Positions 10,030 to 21,739 of a stretch of 64,000 bases of DNA are shown here, piece after piece (the stretch's first letter is position 1; each line of letters begins with the position of its first letter). Origin of the DNA: Schizophyllum amplum (Eukaryota > Basidiomycota > Agaricomycetes > Agaricales > Schizophyllaceae); assembly GCA_007026445.1 (NCBI GenBank), contig VDMD01000086.1:43109-107108 (forward strand), written 5' to 3'. The notes beneath the pieces were generated by a model. That model was not told the origin of the DNA. It was given only the letters and a program-made list of their open reading frames with translations, and did no database searches. A program made the position numbers and the translations under genes.

Positions 10030-11235
10030 ATGGGCACGGCATCAGGCGACGCTTACGATCCAGCGCTGGAATATCCTGGTGACATCTCTTCTACGACATA
10101 CTCTTACGGTGACTCCGGTGTGAGCACTGCCTATACGTACTCCGTCGATCAGCTGGAGGAAGGTGAACTCGAAGCCGAAGCGAGCGGGCCTTCGAGGGCG
10201 AAGCACGCGACGATTTTCCGCTTGGTCGTCGATAGCTCCTCCATCTTGCATCCCAAGCATCGTATCGCCATCCTCGACGGATATCCCACCGTGGAAATTG
10301 GAAGGGACGCGCAGGCACAGGGCTCTACGACACCGCGTCTCCGCCTCAAGGAGCTCGAGGTTTCCAAAATCCACGCAACCGCGTACTGGGATGGCGCGCG
10401 CAAAGAATGGAACATCGTCGATATGGGCTCCAAGCATGGGACGTTTGTCCGTGCAGCCGCCGACCCACAAAACGCGGCAGCTGTCCGCTTGTCTCAGTCG
10501 CGTGCCGCCAGCCTGCCTCGCCGTCTCTCGCACGCCGACTCGCTCGCTATCGGCGGAACAGTCTTCACCGTGCACATTCACGATGATGGACTGGCGTGCG
10601 TGGACTGCTCATTTGGAGACCCTGCGCACGAAATCCCGTTGTTCCCGAAGAAGTCTGGGGTCAAGCGTACGCGCGAGGACGCGAGGATAGACGAGCCTGT
10701 GCCAGCCATGCGCAAAGTCCCCGCGAAGCGCGCCCTCAACTCTCTGCGGACCGAATTACTGTCTCGTTCGTCAGCGTCGCCTTTGCACGGATCATCGAAG
10801 GAATATGTCGACCGCTCCGCGCGTCGTCGCGCGCTACAGCCCACGCCGCACGCGGCAAGTCCCGGCGTACAGCTTCCACGAGTCGAAAGCCCTGTACCAC
10901 CCAGACCAGGACCAACCGCTCGCCCGCCACCCTCCTGGGAGCCACCCCCACGTCCACGCACGCCTACCTCGGCACCACCCGTACCCATATCGATGAGCAG
11001 TATCGGCCACAAACTGCTTATGAAGCAAGGCTGGGAGCCGGGCACAGCACTGGGTACAGGCGGCGAGGAGGGCGACAGGATGGCGCTCCTAGAGCCGCTG
11101 CAAACAGTAGCGTTGTCGAAGCGTGCGGGTCTGGGATCGTCGTCAGCGACGCCAACCTCGCAGCTCAGTGGTGACTCAAACTTCGACTGGAAGGAGGACG
11201 CTCAGCAGCGGAGATGGAGGTCGGCGCAGAGCTGA
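10030..11235 (+). CDS. FHA and G-patch domain protein (AGGF1-like)
   Basis: Single-exon gene of 401 residues from ATG 10030. The frame is open about 100 bases further upstream but has no earlier ATG. Residues ~84-140 form a forkhead-associated domain: VEIGRD, then VSKIHATAYWD, then IVDMGSKHGTF, the phosphothreonine-binding G-R, S-x-x-H and GTF signature. Residues ~322-370 form a G-patch: IGHKLLMKQGWEPG, then LLEPLQTV and RAGLG. The middle is Pro/Ser/Arg-rich and probably disordered. FHA plus G-patch in this order is the layout of AGGF1-type proteins; G-patch modules bind and stimulate DEAH helicases, so a role in RNA processing in the nucleus is a reasonable inference, not shown here. Confidence 0.88.
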   Translation: MGTASGDAYDPALEYPGDISSTTYSYGDSGVSTAYTYSVDQLEEGELEAEASGPSRAKHATIFRLVVDSSSILHPKHRIAILDGYPTVEIGRDAQAQGSTTPRLRLKELEVSKIHATAYWDGARKEWNIVDMGSKHGTFVRAAADPQNAAAVRLSQSRAASLPRRLSHADSLAIGGTVFTVHIHDDGLACVDCSFGDPAHEIPLFPKKSGVKRTREDARIDEPVPAMRKVPAKRALNSLRTELLSRSSASPLHGSSKEYVDRSARRRALQPTPHAASPGVQLPRVESPVPPRPGPTARPPPSWEPPPRPRTPTSAPPVPISMSSIGHKLLMKQGWEPGTALGTGGEEGDRMALLEPLQTVALSKRAGLGSSSATPTSQLSGDSNFDWKEDAQQRRWRSAQS

Positions 11236-11468
11236 CTGAGGTTTGGACACTGCTGGATTCTTTTGCAGGCGCGCATCTATTGGTGGCACCACTATGATGT
11301 CAATGGTATGTAAGAAAATGCAGAACAAAGCACGATAACTATAGAGATAAGGCTAGAGCGCGATATTAGTAGCTCAGTAATGAAGTAAGGTAAGTATAAG
11401 TATAATCCTTGAAAACAGGAAGAACAAAGAAAAGCATTGGCAAAGCGGAAATTCAGTTCGTCTATTTG

Positions 11469-14400
11469 TCATGCAAGCGCCGCAATAATTTTTTCACACA
11501 ACCTCGGTTCGCCCGGGTGATGCGCATCTAGGTCGCACACACCATCGTAGTCGTACCTCCCATTTCGGCGACACTTCATCTTCAACATCTTCCATCCCTT
11601 CGTCAAGAAGTCCTGGATCTGATATTGATCCATCGTACCCAGGACCTTGACGACCTCCTCGGGCGATAGATAGTCCGAGCAAACCCATGTCGGCATGCCC
11701 ATGCCCTGGCACCAGTGTCGGGGGGCGTTGACACGGTCATGGGGCATGCCGCGGGTCTGCGCGACGAGTTCCAGCATGCCGGCGAGCCAGCCGCGTCGAT
11801 AGTTGTGGAAGGCTGCATCCTCCCGATCACGAATGAGCAGCCATCGGGCGTCTAGCTCCTGCATTGTTGCGAAACCGTCGACAGCGTGAGCGTGGCCCAT
11901 GTCGAAGAAGTTGAGGGGCTGGGGAGTAGGTGGCGAAGGCAAGTGGGATGCGACGGGAGATGGCGACCACGTGAAGGTCGTCCGCTGCTTGACGCGCTGC
12001 AGAATATCCGGGTGGGCTTCGATGAGCGTCTTGGTCCGGCCGTCCCGCAAATCCACGGTCCCCACCCAATAGCTGCCAAAGATATCCCACGCAGCCTCGA
12101 GGAAGAGAACGAGCTGATCCGGGGTCATGCGCTTGAACATCGAGCGGTACTTCTCCTCGTTCCACCTGTCCGTACCGATATGACGGAAGTAGTTTTCGGC
12201 GATAGACCTCTCGTCGTCCCTTGGGTGTTGCTTGAAAGGCCCGCCAAGGTAGTCTCTGTCCTTCGTGACCTCGATGACCTGGAGCATTCCGTCGATGATG
12301 CCGTTGCGGAATTCCTCCAGCTTCTCCAAGGACAAATCATGGATTTTGCTTATGCGCTTTTCACGCTGCTTGACGCCATACATTGCTTGCCGACGACCGA
12401 GATCGAAGGCCCATTGGTCGGGAGGCTAGCAATACTGGTCAGCGCTAGTACAGCGACATTGTCAAAACAGACTCACTTGTGCGAACCGGTAGATGACGTG
12501 GCTCGTCCCAGCGAGGAAGTCCTCGAGCTGCGCGTCGGACATGGAGCGAAGTTTGCCGCTGGAGATTACCTTGCCCTGCTTGAGACCTTTCCAGCCGTAG
12601 GCAAAGCAGTCCTCCTTCAGTGTAAGTGCCGCGCCGGGACCCGGAGACACGTAGAGCTCGCGAATGGCAGCGCGCCAGCCCGCGATAAACGCAAGGCAAT
12701 GCTCGGGAGACTCATCCCGGACCGAGAGATCGTCGATCGGCGTCCCACCGTACGCTGACTGTTCGTCTTCTACAACTTCCGCGACGGTGAACTTGCCCTC
12801 CATATACGCGGACCCAAGTTCGCCGTCTTCGTCAAAATTGCGCGCAGCAAACGCGCGTCCAGCGGTGAGGCTCTTGGCGAATTCTTTCCGGGCGAAGGTC
12901 GGGAAGTTGGCGAGGAAGGTGCATGCGGCGAGAACGGTGTCAACGGGGAGGGATGCGTGGTCGAAGCCGATCCAGAAGGCGACCGTGATGACAGCGACGT
13001 CGTGATGGAAGTTCCATTCGCCTTGAGTATAGGAACGAGAGGGCGTAAGTGAGTCGTAGATTTCGAGGGGCGGGGGTGCCACTGAATAGTCAGAGTCCTC
13101 GACTTCCTGCGCAGCCATGGAAGGCGCAGCGAAGAGGTCGAATCCCTCGAACGCCACCAGAGGCGGAGGTACAACTAGGTGGGGTTGATCTGCCAATTCT
13201 GTTAAGCATTGTTAGCGGACGACAGACGGGAACGTTGTGAGACATACCAGTCTCGTTTTCATCTGCCTGAGTAGCGTCGTCTTCTGTTGGGAGGGTATTG
13301 TCCTCTGATTGGGTAACGTTGTCTGCTTAGCGAACGGCATGAGAGAACAATGGAGATCAACGGAGTTATAGACGTACCAGCTTCCTCGTCATGAGCTGGC
13401 GGCGCCAGTGTGTCACGCTCCAGAGCGGAGATGGAGCGACATCCAAATGACATGTCGGGGTCATCAAAATCATCGGTGTCGTCGAGTTCGACGTTGTGGT
13501 TTGCTGTTGCTGCGCGTTGTTAAAATGCATTCGCGTGCGAAGCAGTCGAGCTCACCTAAGACAGTCGCAGGACTGCGGACCCAGCGACGCAAGTATACTG
13601 AAAAGCGTATCTGCGTGCTATCGTCCTCGTCTTCCTCTTCCTCGTCGTCTTTGGAGAAGCCTGGCATATCCTGTAAGCGGGAGCATAGCTACAGGGTATA
13701 TACATACTAGAGTTGGATTGTCCATCATCAGACGGCGTGAAGGCGCAGAGCAAGTTGTGGATGAGCAAGGCTGATGCGCCATAGTGGTGGTGGGCGGCTC
13801 GTCGATACACTTGCACGGCATCAGAGGCCACAGCAGCATACTGTCCCTCTGACAAATTGGGTTCGGCGCTAAAGTAGCGGTGCCAGATGTCCCAAATCTT
13901 GGGACCAGACGTGTAGAAGTCGGAGATGTCTTCAAGATCGGCGAATGGTAGGGGAGAAGGGTCCTCGAGCTCGTGATGAATCTTGACGTTGATGGCGTCC
14001 CATACCTGAGATATTGGGGGCCGAATTTTCTTGAGGAATCCAAGGTCCTCAACGTCGCAGAACGGCATGGCGTGCCGCCATGCTGTTCCATCACCATCTG
14101 AGGTAGTGTTTGCAGCGGTCATGGGAGCTGCTGAAATGCTCGTTATATTGGATCCATGTTACAAAGAGCATGAGACGTACCGTTACTCAGCTGAGCGAGG
14201 CAAGAAGGGGAGGGGAGAATGACATCGGTAGAAGGGGTGGCGGAGATAGAGGTTATGCTATTGCTCTGGTCATCCTGACCAGACCCAATATCTGCAAGCA
14301 AGAGCACAGGAGATGCTGAGCGGCGCGATACGATGGCTAGATGGCCCGTCAGCCCACGTGACAGAGGGTTGAATCAGCGACATACCGGTGTAGGGGAGCT

Positions 14401-14763
14401 TGACGTTAGGAAGGGAGGAAGGAGGAAGCTCAAGGACCAAAGCCGTGGAGAGGACGGAAGATTGCGAGTTCTGGCACGAAGAGGAGGCGAGGAGGGGCTC
14501 GCTGAGTAAGACGGCGGCGATAATCTAGTGAACATGAGTGAGCAAGTATGTGGCGCACGCAGATGACAGACACGTACCAAAAGGATACTCATGAATAGCA
14601 CAGTGGTCGCCATCCATGCAAGCGTGAAGACGACAGTGTCGAGGTTGATGATGGGGATGGGGGACGTGGGAAGGGGCGACGAGGCAGCGATCATGTCAAA
14701 GTAGCGAGGATGAGACAGAGGCACGGCCGCTGGCGCCGTCAGGGCTGCAGACCCAGCAATCAT
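11469..14763 (-). CDS. Nine-exon membrane-anchored protein of unknown function with internal repeats
   Basis: Proposed exons 14763-14578, 14524-14386, 14291-14181, 14130-13708, 13648-13556, 13503-13378, 13322-13248, 13198-12477 and 12425-11469; all phases agree and give 943 residues. Near the N-terminus is one hydrophobic segment (VVFTLAWMATTVLFMSILL, then IIAAVLL) that looks like a single membrane anchor. The rest is soluble, with an acidic linker (DDEEEEDEDD). The C-terminal half contains three loosely similar units, each with G-W/I-x2-GM-x-E followed by an M-x2-Q-x2-FL segment (at about 12690-12490, 12310-12060 and 11800-11580). The junction at 13648 uses a weak AAG acceptor and is the least certain. 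An alternative in-frame start lies at 14886. No known domain was recognised. Confidence 0.7.
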
Positions 14764-15529
14764 GATTGGGGTGCAAGGGGTGGGTGAGAGAAGGGGGACA
14801 CCAATTAGGCGCCTGGCCAGGGCGTCAAAGAGTCGCGGTCGCGCGCTGCACACTAGCGCAGACACGCGCGCGTACATGCTAAGCATGCTGGCGAGTATAG
14901 TTGAGAGTTGTTATGAGTCGCAGTGCTGGTCGCAGGCCAAAGCGGACGATGGTCCGAGCACGGGGGACGAGCGGAATGGGCAGGAAAGAAACAAAGACGC
15001 CCGTCTTTTAAGGGCCAGTGCACGTGCGCATGTGGTGCGGAGGGTCCTACCCACATCATGAGGTGACGGCCAAAGAGAATAAGGACACAAGGACCGAGCC
15101 GCGAGCGCCCGGACGGGGCTACGGTGATGCACGGAAGCAACCTTATTGAGTCCTTATTGTTGCCTTTCTGGGCGATCCCGTTGTACCGCCCGCGGTCCCG
15201 GGTAACGTTTGCTCCTGGATGTATACAGATACATGTGGACGCGAAGCTGGAGAAGAAGTTGCACTGCTGTGGAAGAAGATCAAAGATAGCGCAGGACCAG
15301 GGGACGAGCGCGAAGATCCCACTTTTTGACCTTTCGACAGCAGACTTGGTCCAACGCTTCGCACAGCTTCTGAGTCAGGACAAAGCTAGTGCATGTCCGA
15401 TGGCAATGTTCTGTATTGGCGCAACATAAGGAAGACACATGTCACAGGGATTTTATGACCAGAAGAACATGCTGGGCGCGCGCAGCAGTGTGAATTTGCA
15501 TGGACTAAGATAGTGATGCAGACAGGCGA

Positions 15530-15700
15530 CCGTTCCGCAATCCAAGGTTCGAGCCCAAGAGGAGTCGAAAGTGCGTAGAGACAATCTGCTCATGAAAGCG
15601 TGAGAGGAGGTCAAGAGCGGGAGCGCGAACATGCTGCCGAAGATGGAAGGCCGAATGGGGATAGCAAGCGAGCAAATATTTGGTCACATCGCGTGCTCAG
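15530..15700 (+). repeat. ~170-bp dispersed repeat, left copy (inverted partner at 19682-19852)
   Basis: The reverse complement aligns over its length with 19682-19852, sharing stretches such as CCAAATATTTGCTCGCTT and CTTCCATCTTCG. It contains GGTTCGAGCCC at 15546-15556, which resembles a tRNA-type B box, so a SINE-like origin is possible; the A-box match is weak. Confidence 0.6.
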
Positions 15701-15716
15701 CGTCAGCGTAGCGGCG

Positions 15717-15738
15717 CTCCCCAGCTTATGCTGGGGAG
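15717..15738. repeat. Perfect 9-bp stem hairpin
   Basis: CTCCCCAGC, a TTAT loop, then GCTGGGGAG. No gene or poly-T follows directly, so no function is assigned. Confidence 0.6.
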
Positions 15739-16421
15739 ACGTACAGTAGTGATGTTTCTCCAGTGGAGACTCAATAGTCGTATTCACTGCTCGGTCTGTT
15801 GTTCTTTCGCGTTGCAACTCAAACATGAGTTTTCCCCGTCCCGCTTATTAAACCGCGGTACGTTTCAGTTGCACCAGTATGAACGACGGGAGACGAGGAA
15901 ATGCGAAGGAGTCGTAGCCCTACTGAGCTCTGAGCGCAGCAGAAGTACAAAGTTATCATCAGAGACGCTTGACAGCGGCCTACCAAAACGAACAAATACA
16001 GGAGGAACAAACAAGGAGGCTGTGCAGGAAGAGAGCGGCCCGCCCCCGTCGGATTTTGTTCCCTCGAACTGGGCGACCACAGGTTGGATTAAAGCAGTAT
16101 AAATCGCTATGAGAGCTCCCAATATGTACCTCTATATGTATATGAGACTTCATGCGCTGAGACGCGCTCGTCGCACCGCGGGAGACGATATAGATGGCCG
16201 TCAAAAGGCCAAATACAGGTTGTTTCCCGCCACCGCGACGCGTTTCTTTTGCCCCCCGCGGCGCCTCTTCTATTGCGCGCCGTTTCTCTCGATCCAGTTG
16301 CCCTGTTCTATAGTCTTTCTCGTCGGTTGAGACAGCGCTCGTCTGTCTGGTGTCTGGACCACCCAAGGGCCGTCTTTCTTTTCCCAGCTTTCATTCCGTT
16401 TTCTCGATAATTTCTCCGACG

Positions 16422-18576
16422 ATGGCGACGACAGCGCGCCCAATCAAGCCGGGGAAGAAGGGTCCCGAGCCAGCCAAGTGCGTACTCTGCGCTCTGCGGG
16501 ATATCGAGAACTGACGGTGACCAGGCGCGCTCCCGCGTGGACAGGCGCGCGGACGTTCTCCCCGAGCAGCACCCCGCGTCCGCCCAGCGCAGCGCCGACG
16601 GCGGCCCAGCCAGCAGCGACTAACGGCACCGCGAAACCGGAGGACGGCGTGCTGCGTCCGTTGACAGGACTGATAGTGCGTTGCACACAGATCGAACCCT
16701 ACATATCCCGCTCACGTACCCTCAGGGCACGACGATCACGCTGCAGACCAAGACCGGCGCGCACTACGAGGGCGTTGTCATGTCCACCAGCGGCGAGGGC
16801 GACACCACCGGCGTCACGCTCAAGGACGCTAAGGACATCACCCAGCCCGGTGCCCCGCTCAAGGACCAGCAGTTCGTCGCATCCACCAACATCGACAAGT
16901 GGTCCTCCGGCCCGCCCTCGTCCCCGGCCCCAAGACTCCTTCCGCACCGACACCGACATCAGCGCCAAGAAGGGACTCCCGCGCGAGCGCGAGCTGCAGG
17001 CCTGGCAGCCGAGCGGCGCGGACGCCTCGGGTGGTGCCATCGGTGGCAAGGGCGACGATCTCACCTTCGGCCCCGGCGCATCTACCAACACGAGCTGGGA
17101 TCAATTCGCGACGAACGAGAAGCTTTTTGGCGTCAAGACGGACTTTGACGAGAACATCTACACTACCAAGCTCGATCGCAGCCACCCGAACTTCAAGGAG
17201 CGCGAGCGCGAGGCCCAGCGCATTGCAAACGAGATTCAAGGGGTGCGTGGCCTTGTCGACCATGCTTTCTTATGCTGACGCTGCCGCAGACAACCTCGAG
17301 CAACCCGCATATCAACGAGGAGCGTAATCTGGCTGACGATAGCGGCGTCAACGAAGAGGACAGATACGGCGCTGTCGTCCGCGGTCCAGGTGCTTACGTG
17401 CCTCCTGGTGCGCGAAGGGGCGATCCTGCCCCAGCGGCCAAGGTTGAGGTGCCCAAGGTCTCCGTCAATGGTCCGGATGGCAAGGCTGCTCAGCCCGCGT
17501 CCCCTGCCCCCGCTGCCAGCAAGCCTGCCGCAGAGGCTGCCTTCCGCGAGTTCGTACAGGGCGAGAAGCAGCGTCTTACGCTCAAGCGCCAGGCGATCGT
17601 CAAGAGCGAGATGGACAAGAAGATGGCGGAGCTGGTCAAGTTCAGCCAGAGCTTCAAGGTACGCGAATCGTGCTTTGGCGTGGCCTTCCTGTGCTAACGA
17701 CAGTTGCAGCTCAACAAGCCCATGCCGGACGACCTCGTGAACATCCTGGCCAAGGACGAGGAGAAGCAGAAGGCGATCCGGGAGAAGGCTACCAAGGACG
17801 CCGCAGCGGCTAATGCCCGTAGCATTGGCCCTTCGTCCACCGCCACGCAGACTGCCGCTCCCGGGGTGCCCCGTAGTGTGCTTCCGCCCCCGAGCAACAA
17901 GCTTAAGGCCTCCGTTGCCTCGCCCAAGGCTGCTGCCGCACCTCCTGCTACCACGGGCAATCAGAAGACTGCAGCGACGAAGCCTGCTGCGGATAAGCCG
18001 CGTCTCAGCGCGAGTGGCAAGCCGCTGGTATCAATGGTCATCCAGCCCATCCCGGCGTTCAAAGGCCAGAAGGCGCGTCCGGTGTCTCAGCAGCCTCCGG
18101 CCAGCACGGCTCAGGTGCCCATGAGCCCGAACGGGAACAACAAGTTGAACGTGAACGCGTCGTCCTTCAAGCCGACTACCAAGGTGTGTCTACTTACGTG
18201 AGCGAAAGGCATATAGTGACGGAGAATAAACTCCCCAGGCGTCGCCGTCTCCATCGCCGAGTACAACGACCTCATCCACTCCGAACGGGGTAGCTACGAA
18301 GCCGAAGCCCGAAGCGGTAAGCCGGGTGTGCCCTCATCATACAGCTACTGACCCCTGCTTGCCCAGCCGAATCCGTTCTTCGGCGCGCGCCCCCTTCGCA
18401 AGCTCCCCGCCGTGCATCTCAAGGACGACTTCAATCCATTCAAGCACGGCAAGGTCGTCGACGCGCGTGATGCTGGTCCGTGCGCTTCTGCCGTCAATCA
18501 GACTCGCGCTCACGTGCCGTCAGCTCCCGCGTGGCCGTACACTGGCAAGCGCTTCATGCTCATGTTCCCAATGCCG

Positions 18577-18607
<31 letters not shown>

Positions 18608-19351
18608 CCGCGCAGCAGCAACAGCCCTCGCCGCACATGGTGCAGCCCGTGCCGCCCCCGATGCCTCCGCCGCCGTACGAGGATGATCCCACCCAGCAGC
18701 AGCAGGCGCAGGCGCGTGGGTATGTGTATGCGTACCCGCCGTACGGCTACCCCGGCCAGGTTCGTTGGTCTCTTTTATGCGACTGGTTGCGGGAGCATTG
18801 ACCGTGCCGGTAGATGATGCAGCCAATGATGGCGGGGATGCCTCCTCCCGGTCCGCCTGGGGCCTATATGCCGGGCCCCTACATGCAGCCTATACCGTAT
18901 CCCCCTGGGATGCCTCCCAATAGTGCGTCCGCTGTCGAATTTAGGTAAGGAGGTGCTGAAAAAACGTCCCAGTGATGTACCCGCCTGGTATGCAGATGCC
19001 GCGTGCGTAATTCTTGCCGCAAGTTGGGAACTATGAGTGTGCTGATACATGCATGGTATAGCCCAGGGCTATATGCAGCCTCCACCACACCCGGGAGCCT
19101 ACCCGCAGCCGCCGAATGGCGCGGGACCACGACAGTCGATGCCTGCGACGCCCATTCCGCCGCACGCCCACCCTTCGTATTACCACCAGAGCCCGCAGCG
19201 TGCGTAGTCATTGATCCCACTTAGACAGTACCACTTACCTTGATTCTCAGTCGCCCACGCTGTCCCATATCCGATGATGATGCCCCCACCCCCTCACCAG
19301 GGCTACGAGGGCCCGAACGCGCCGCCTGTTCAAATGGGCGGGCACGCATGA
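16422..19351 (+). CDS. PBP1: Ataxin-2 / Pbp1 orthologue (LSm-LsmAD-PAM2 protein), apparent 1-nt frameshift in exon 3
   Basis: Twelve exons: 16422-16477, 16525-16675, 16726-17242, 17290-17658, 17710-18183, 18239-18316, 18367-18475, 18524-18759, 18814-18922, 18973-19002, 19062-19199 and 19251-19351. An LSm-type domain (GLIGTTITLQTKTGAHYEG across the exon 2/3 junction) is followed by an LsmAD domain (KTDFDENIYTTKLDR, later EREREAQRIANEIQG). LNVNASSFKP near residue 510 is a PAM2 motif that binds the MLLE domain of poly(A)-binding protein. The C-terminus is Gln-, Pro- and Tyr-rich and low-complexity. The family works in poly(A) control, translation and stress granules. Exon 3 is one base too long: the frame slips near 16930, where GGCCCCAAGACT would restore it with one C fewer. 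Exon 7 ends at a weak GTCCGT donor. Confidence 0.88.
18577..18606 (+). repeat. CAG/CAA tract encoding polyglutamine
   Basis: Ten consecutive Gln codons (mostly CAG) within ataxin-2 exon 8, followed by Pro-Ala and four more Gln. Polyglutamine next to the Pro-rich tail is typical of ataxin-2 family proteins. Confidence 0.9.
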
Positions 19352-20015
19352 GGTGCGCGTGCCGTCAGGTGGAGGGAGCTATTCAGAGGGGGAAGGACCT
19401 TCCTGATTTAGACGGGCGAACCAGGCGGGTGATGGGAGGAAGTGGGAGGTGCGCGCGCATTACGATGTGTTGCCCGCCCCGGTTCCTTGTTCGCTTTCGT
19501 TTTCCATGCATAGTTTCGTCTCCTCGCCTCTGCCCGTTACGTACCTCTCTTGCTAGCTGCCGATTTCCTTCGCGATGTTGTGCTAGTACCGTCTGCGCGA
19601 TGTTGTGTTGTCGATGCTTTCTTTTAAAAAATTGGTGGTCGGATAACGGATGCGTGAGCACTGGAAGACGTGGCGTGGGTCCGGACACGCGACGCGACCA
19701 AATATTTGCTCGCTTTCTATCCCCATTTGGACTTCCATCTTCGACAGCATCTTCGCACTCCCGCTCTTGACCGCTCACGCTTCCATGAACACTCGTACGC
19801 ACATTCGAGTCTTCTTGGGCTCAAAGCCTGGATTGCGCAACGTTCTTGGCGTCGCACAGAGGCGCAAGATGGAGTCATGAGTGGAGCCCGCTTCCTCGTC
19901 ACGCCAGGCGTCATTGTCGTCAACGATGAAGAGACGGGCATACATAAGGCGGCACAGACTGGGCTTTATCCACCAACTTTCCCTCTAACTTCCCCTTGAA
20001 CACCACTCAGACGCT
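19352..20015. other. Intergenic region with the right arm of the inverted repeat pair
   Basis: Ataxin-2 3' region, the 19682-19852 repeat copy, and the short-chain dehydrogenase promoter. No gene is supported. Confidence 0.45.
19682..19852 (-). repeat. ~170-bp dispersed repeat, right copy (inverted partner at 15530-15700)
   Basis: Opposite orientation to the left copy and diverged by scattered substitutions and short indels. The B-box-like site is degraded here (GGCTTTGAGCCC on the minus strand). Confidence 0.6.
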
Positions 20016-21209
20016 ATGGGATCTGATCGCGAAGTTATCACCGCGTACGACGTTGCGCTGCCCGAGAAGCAGGAGCAGAACTTGCCAGGCTTGGACAAGA
20101 AAATCGCTCGTACGTTTGTTCCATCTTAATTTATCATCGTTACCAATTCCTTTAACAGCCGGACTCGAGTACACTCGGCTGGAAGAGTGGGATGAGGAGG
20201 GGAACCCACGCCTGGTCGAATACCAGGGCACCGGAAAGTGCGTACCTCAGGCGGCGCGCACGACTGTATGCTGACGCGTCTGTTCTGTGTAGATTGAAGA
20301 ACAAGGCCATCATTGTCACCGGAGGCGACTCTGGTATCGGCCGTGCAGCCGCGATCGCGTTTGCCCGCGAAGGCGCGGCAGGGATCACAATCACATACTT
20401 ACCCCAAGAGAAGACCGACGCGGAGGATGCAAAGAAGGACATCGAGGCCTCTGGGGCGAAGGTCGTACTCGTCAGGGTCGACCTGATCAACGAGGAGGAC
20501 TGCAAACGCGTCGTCGACGAGCACGTCAAGGCTTTCGGCCGGATTGACGTCCTAGTCAACAACGCGTCCAAACAGAAGTGCGTCACCCATCCCACCCACC
20601 GCACGCGCCTTACTGACGCACCCTCAGCCTATGCGCCGACCTCGCTGAGATCGACTTGAAGGAGGTGCACAACACCTTCCAGACGAACATCCTGCAGATG
20701 ATCACCATCACCAAATACGCGCTGCCGCACATGAAGCGCGGTACGAGCATCATCAACACCACGTCCGTGACCGCGTACAAGGGCAGCTCGTCCCTGATCG
20801 ACTACTCGTCGACGAAGGGCGCCATCGTGACCTTCACGCGCTCGCTGTCTATCCAGCTGGCGCCGAAGGGCATACGCGTCAACGCGGTCGCGCCGGGCGT
20901 GGTCATCACGGCTTTGCAGGCTGGTTCGCGTAGCGAGGATGATATGGAGGCTCTGGGCCTTGGGACACCCATTATCAACCGCGGTGCGCAACCTGCTGAA
21001 ATGGCGCCGACGTACGGTGAGTACAAAAAGATTGTAGCTGTGGAGGATGGTTCTAATGTCGCTTGCAGTATACCTCGCCAGCGCTCGCGACTCGAACTTC
21101 ATGACCGGTGCGGTGCTACACATCAATGGTACGTTGACGGGTTTTATGACCTTTCGCCAACTGTTACCTGACCGGAATTTTAGGCGGCCAGCATATAGGA
21201 GGGTCTTGA
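20016..21209 (+). CDS. Short-chain dehydrogenase/reductase, NAD(P)-dependent
   Basis: Six exons (20016-20109, 20159-20237, 20293-20577, 20628-21016, 21069-21128 and 21184-21209) give 310 residues with all phases consistent. The Rossmann cofactor motif TGGDSGIGRAAA (the classical TGxxxGIG), the NNAS structural motif, and the catalytic triad with Ser in TSVTAYKG and YSSTK (Tyr-x3-Lys) are all present. RVNAVAPG and the C-terminal GGQHIGG are family features. The ~45-residue N-terminal extension (ending EYQGTGKLKNKAIIVTGG) places it in the subgroup with E. coli YghA-type oxidoreductases, which reduce aldehydes or ketones of uncertain physiological identity. The substrate cannot be read from sequence. 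The last exon is only 26 nt. Confidence 0.93.
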
Positions 21210-21739
21210 GAAGGACGTGGCTCCAGTGTGTCGATTTACATCAATGAAATGTAGCAGTGTATCATAGTCAGAATTGGCCTTTCGTAGCATACGGGTATCG
21301 AATCTCGAGGAATGTACGACGATGTGTTTTCACCAGGACTTGAAGCTTGAAGCTTGAAGTCGCCATGACAGCTTTCGGGCTTTGCCGAAACAAAACATTG
21401 CCAAATACGTCTCCTGCCAGCCTGACTTTCGACTTGCTTTTGACCATCATATCAAGATGTTTGGCAAACAACTCTCCGCCCGTCGCAACATGATGTCGCC
21501 GTCCTCGTCTGAGGTCAGTACCTCAAGCACCTCTGTGGTCTGCGGTCGAGCGGTCGAGCGTCGACAGCTGAGTCCATTCATTCCCACATGGAATCAATTG
21601 GGACTCGCCGAAATCACTGACGGCCTGATGTACACCGATAAGATCGGCACTTGAGAGCCTCCATCTTGCTGGCAGACATCCTTCCCATCTCGCTTGGCGC
21701 TCTATCGGCTTTCGACCTCAGAAGACATCGGGTCTGGTA
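21210..21739. other. Intergenic; short CTTGAAG tandem repeat
   Basis: Three perfect tandem copies of CTTGAAG at 21339-21359. No gene is supported in the remainder. Confidence 0.45.

Larger units (their letters stand above)
14764..16421. other. Gene-poor interval before the ataxin-2 gene
   Basis: No supported gene. It contains one arm of an inverted pair of ~170-bp repeats (15530-15700) and a perfect small hairpin (15717-15738), both listed separately. The ataxin-2 promoter should be in the last few hundred bases. Confidence 0.45.

Noticed and set aside
11886..12758. 290-codon plus frame opposite the repeat protein
   Set aside because: Antisense to in-phase exons and crosses their intron without any plus-strand signal.
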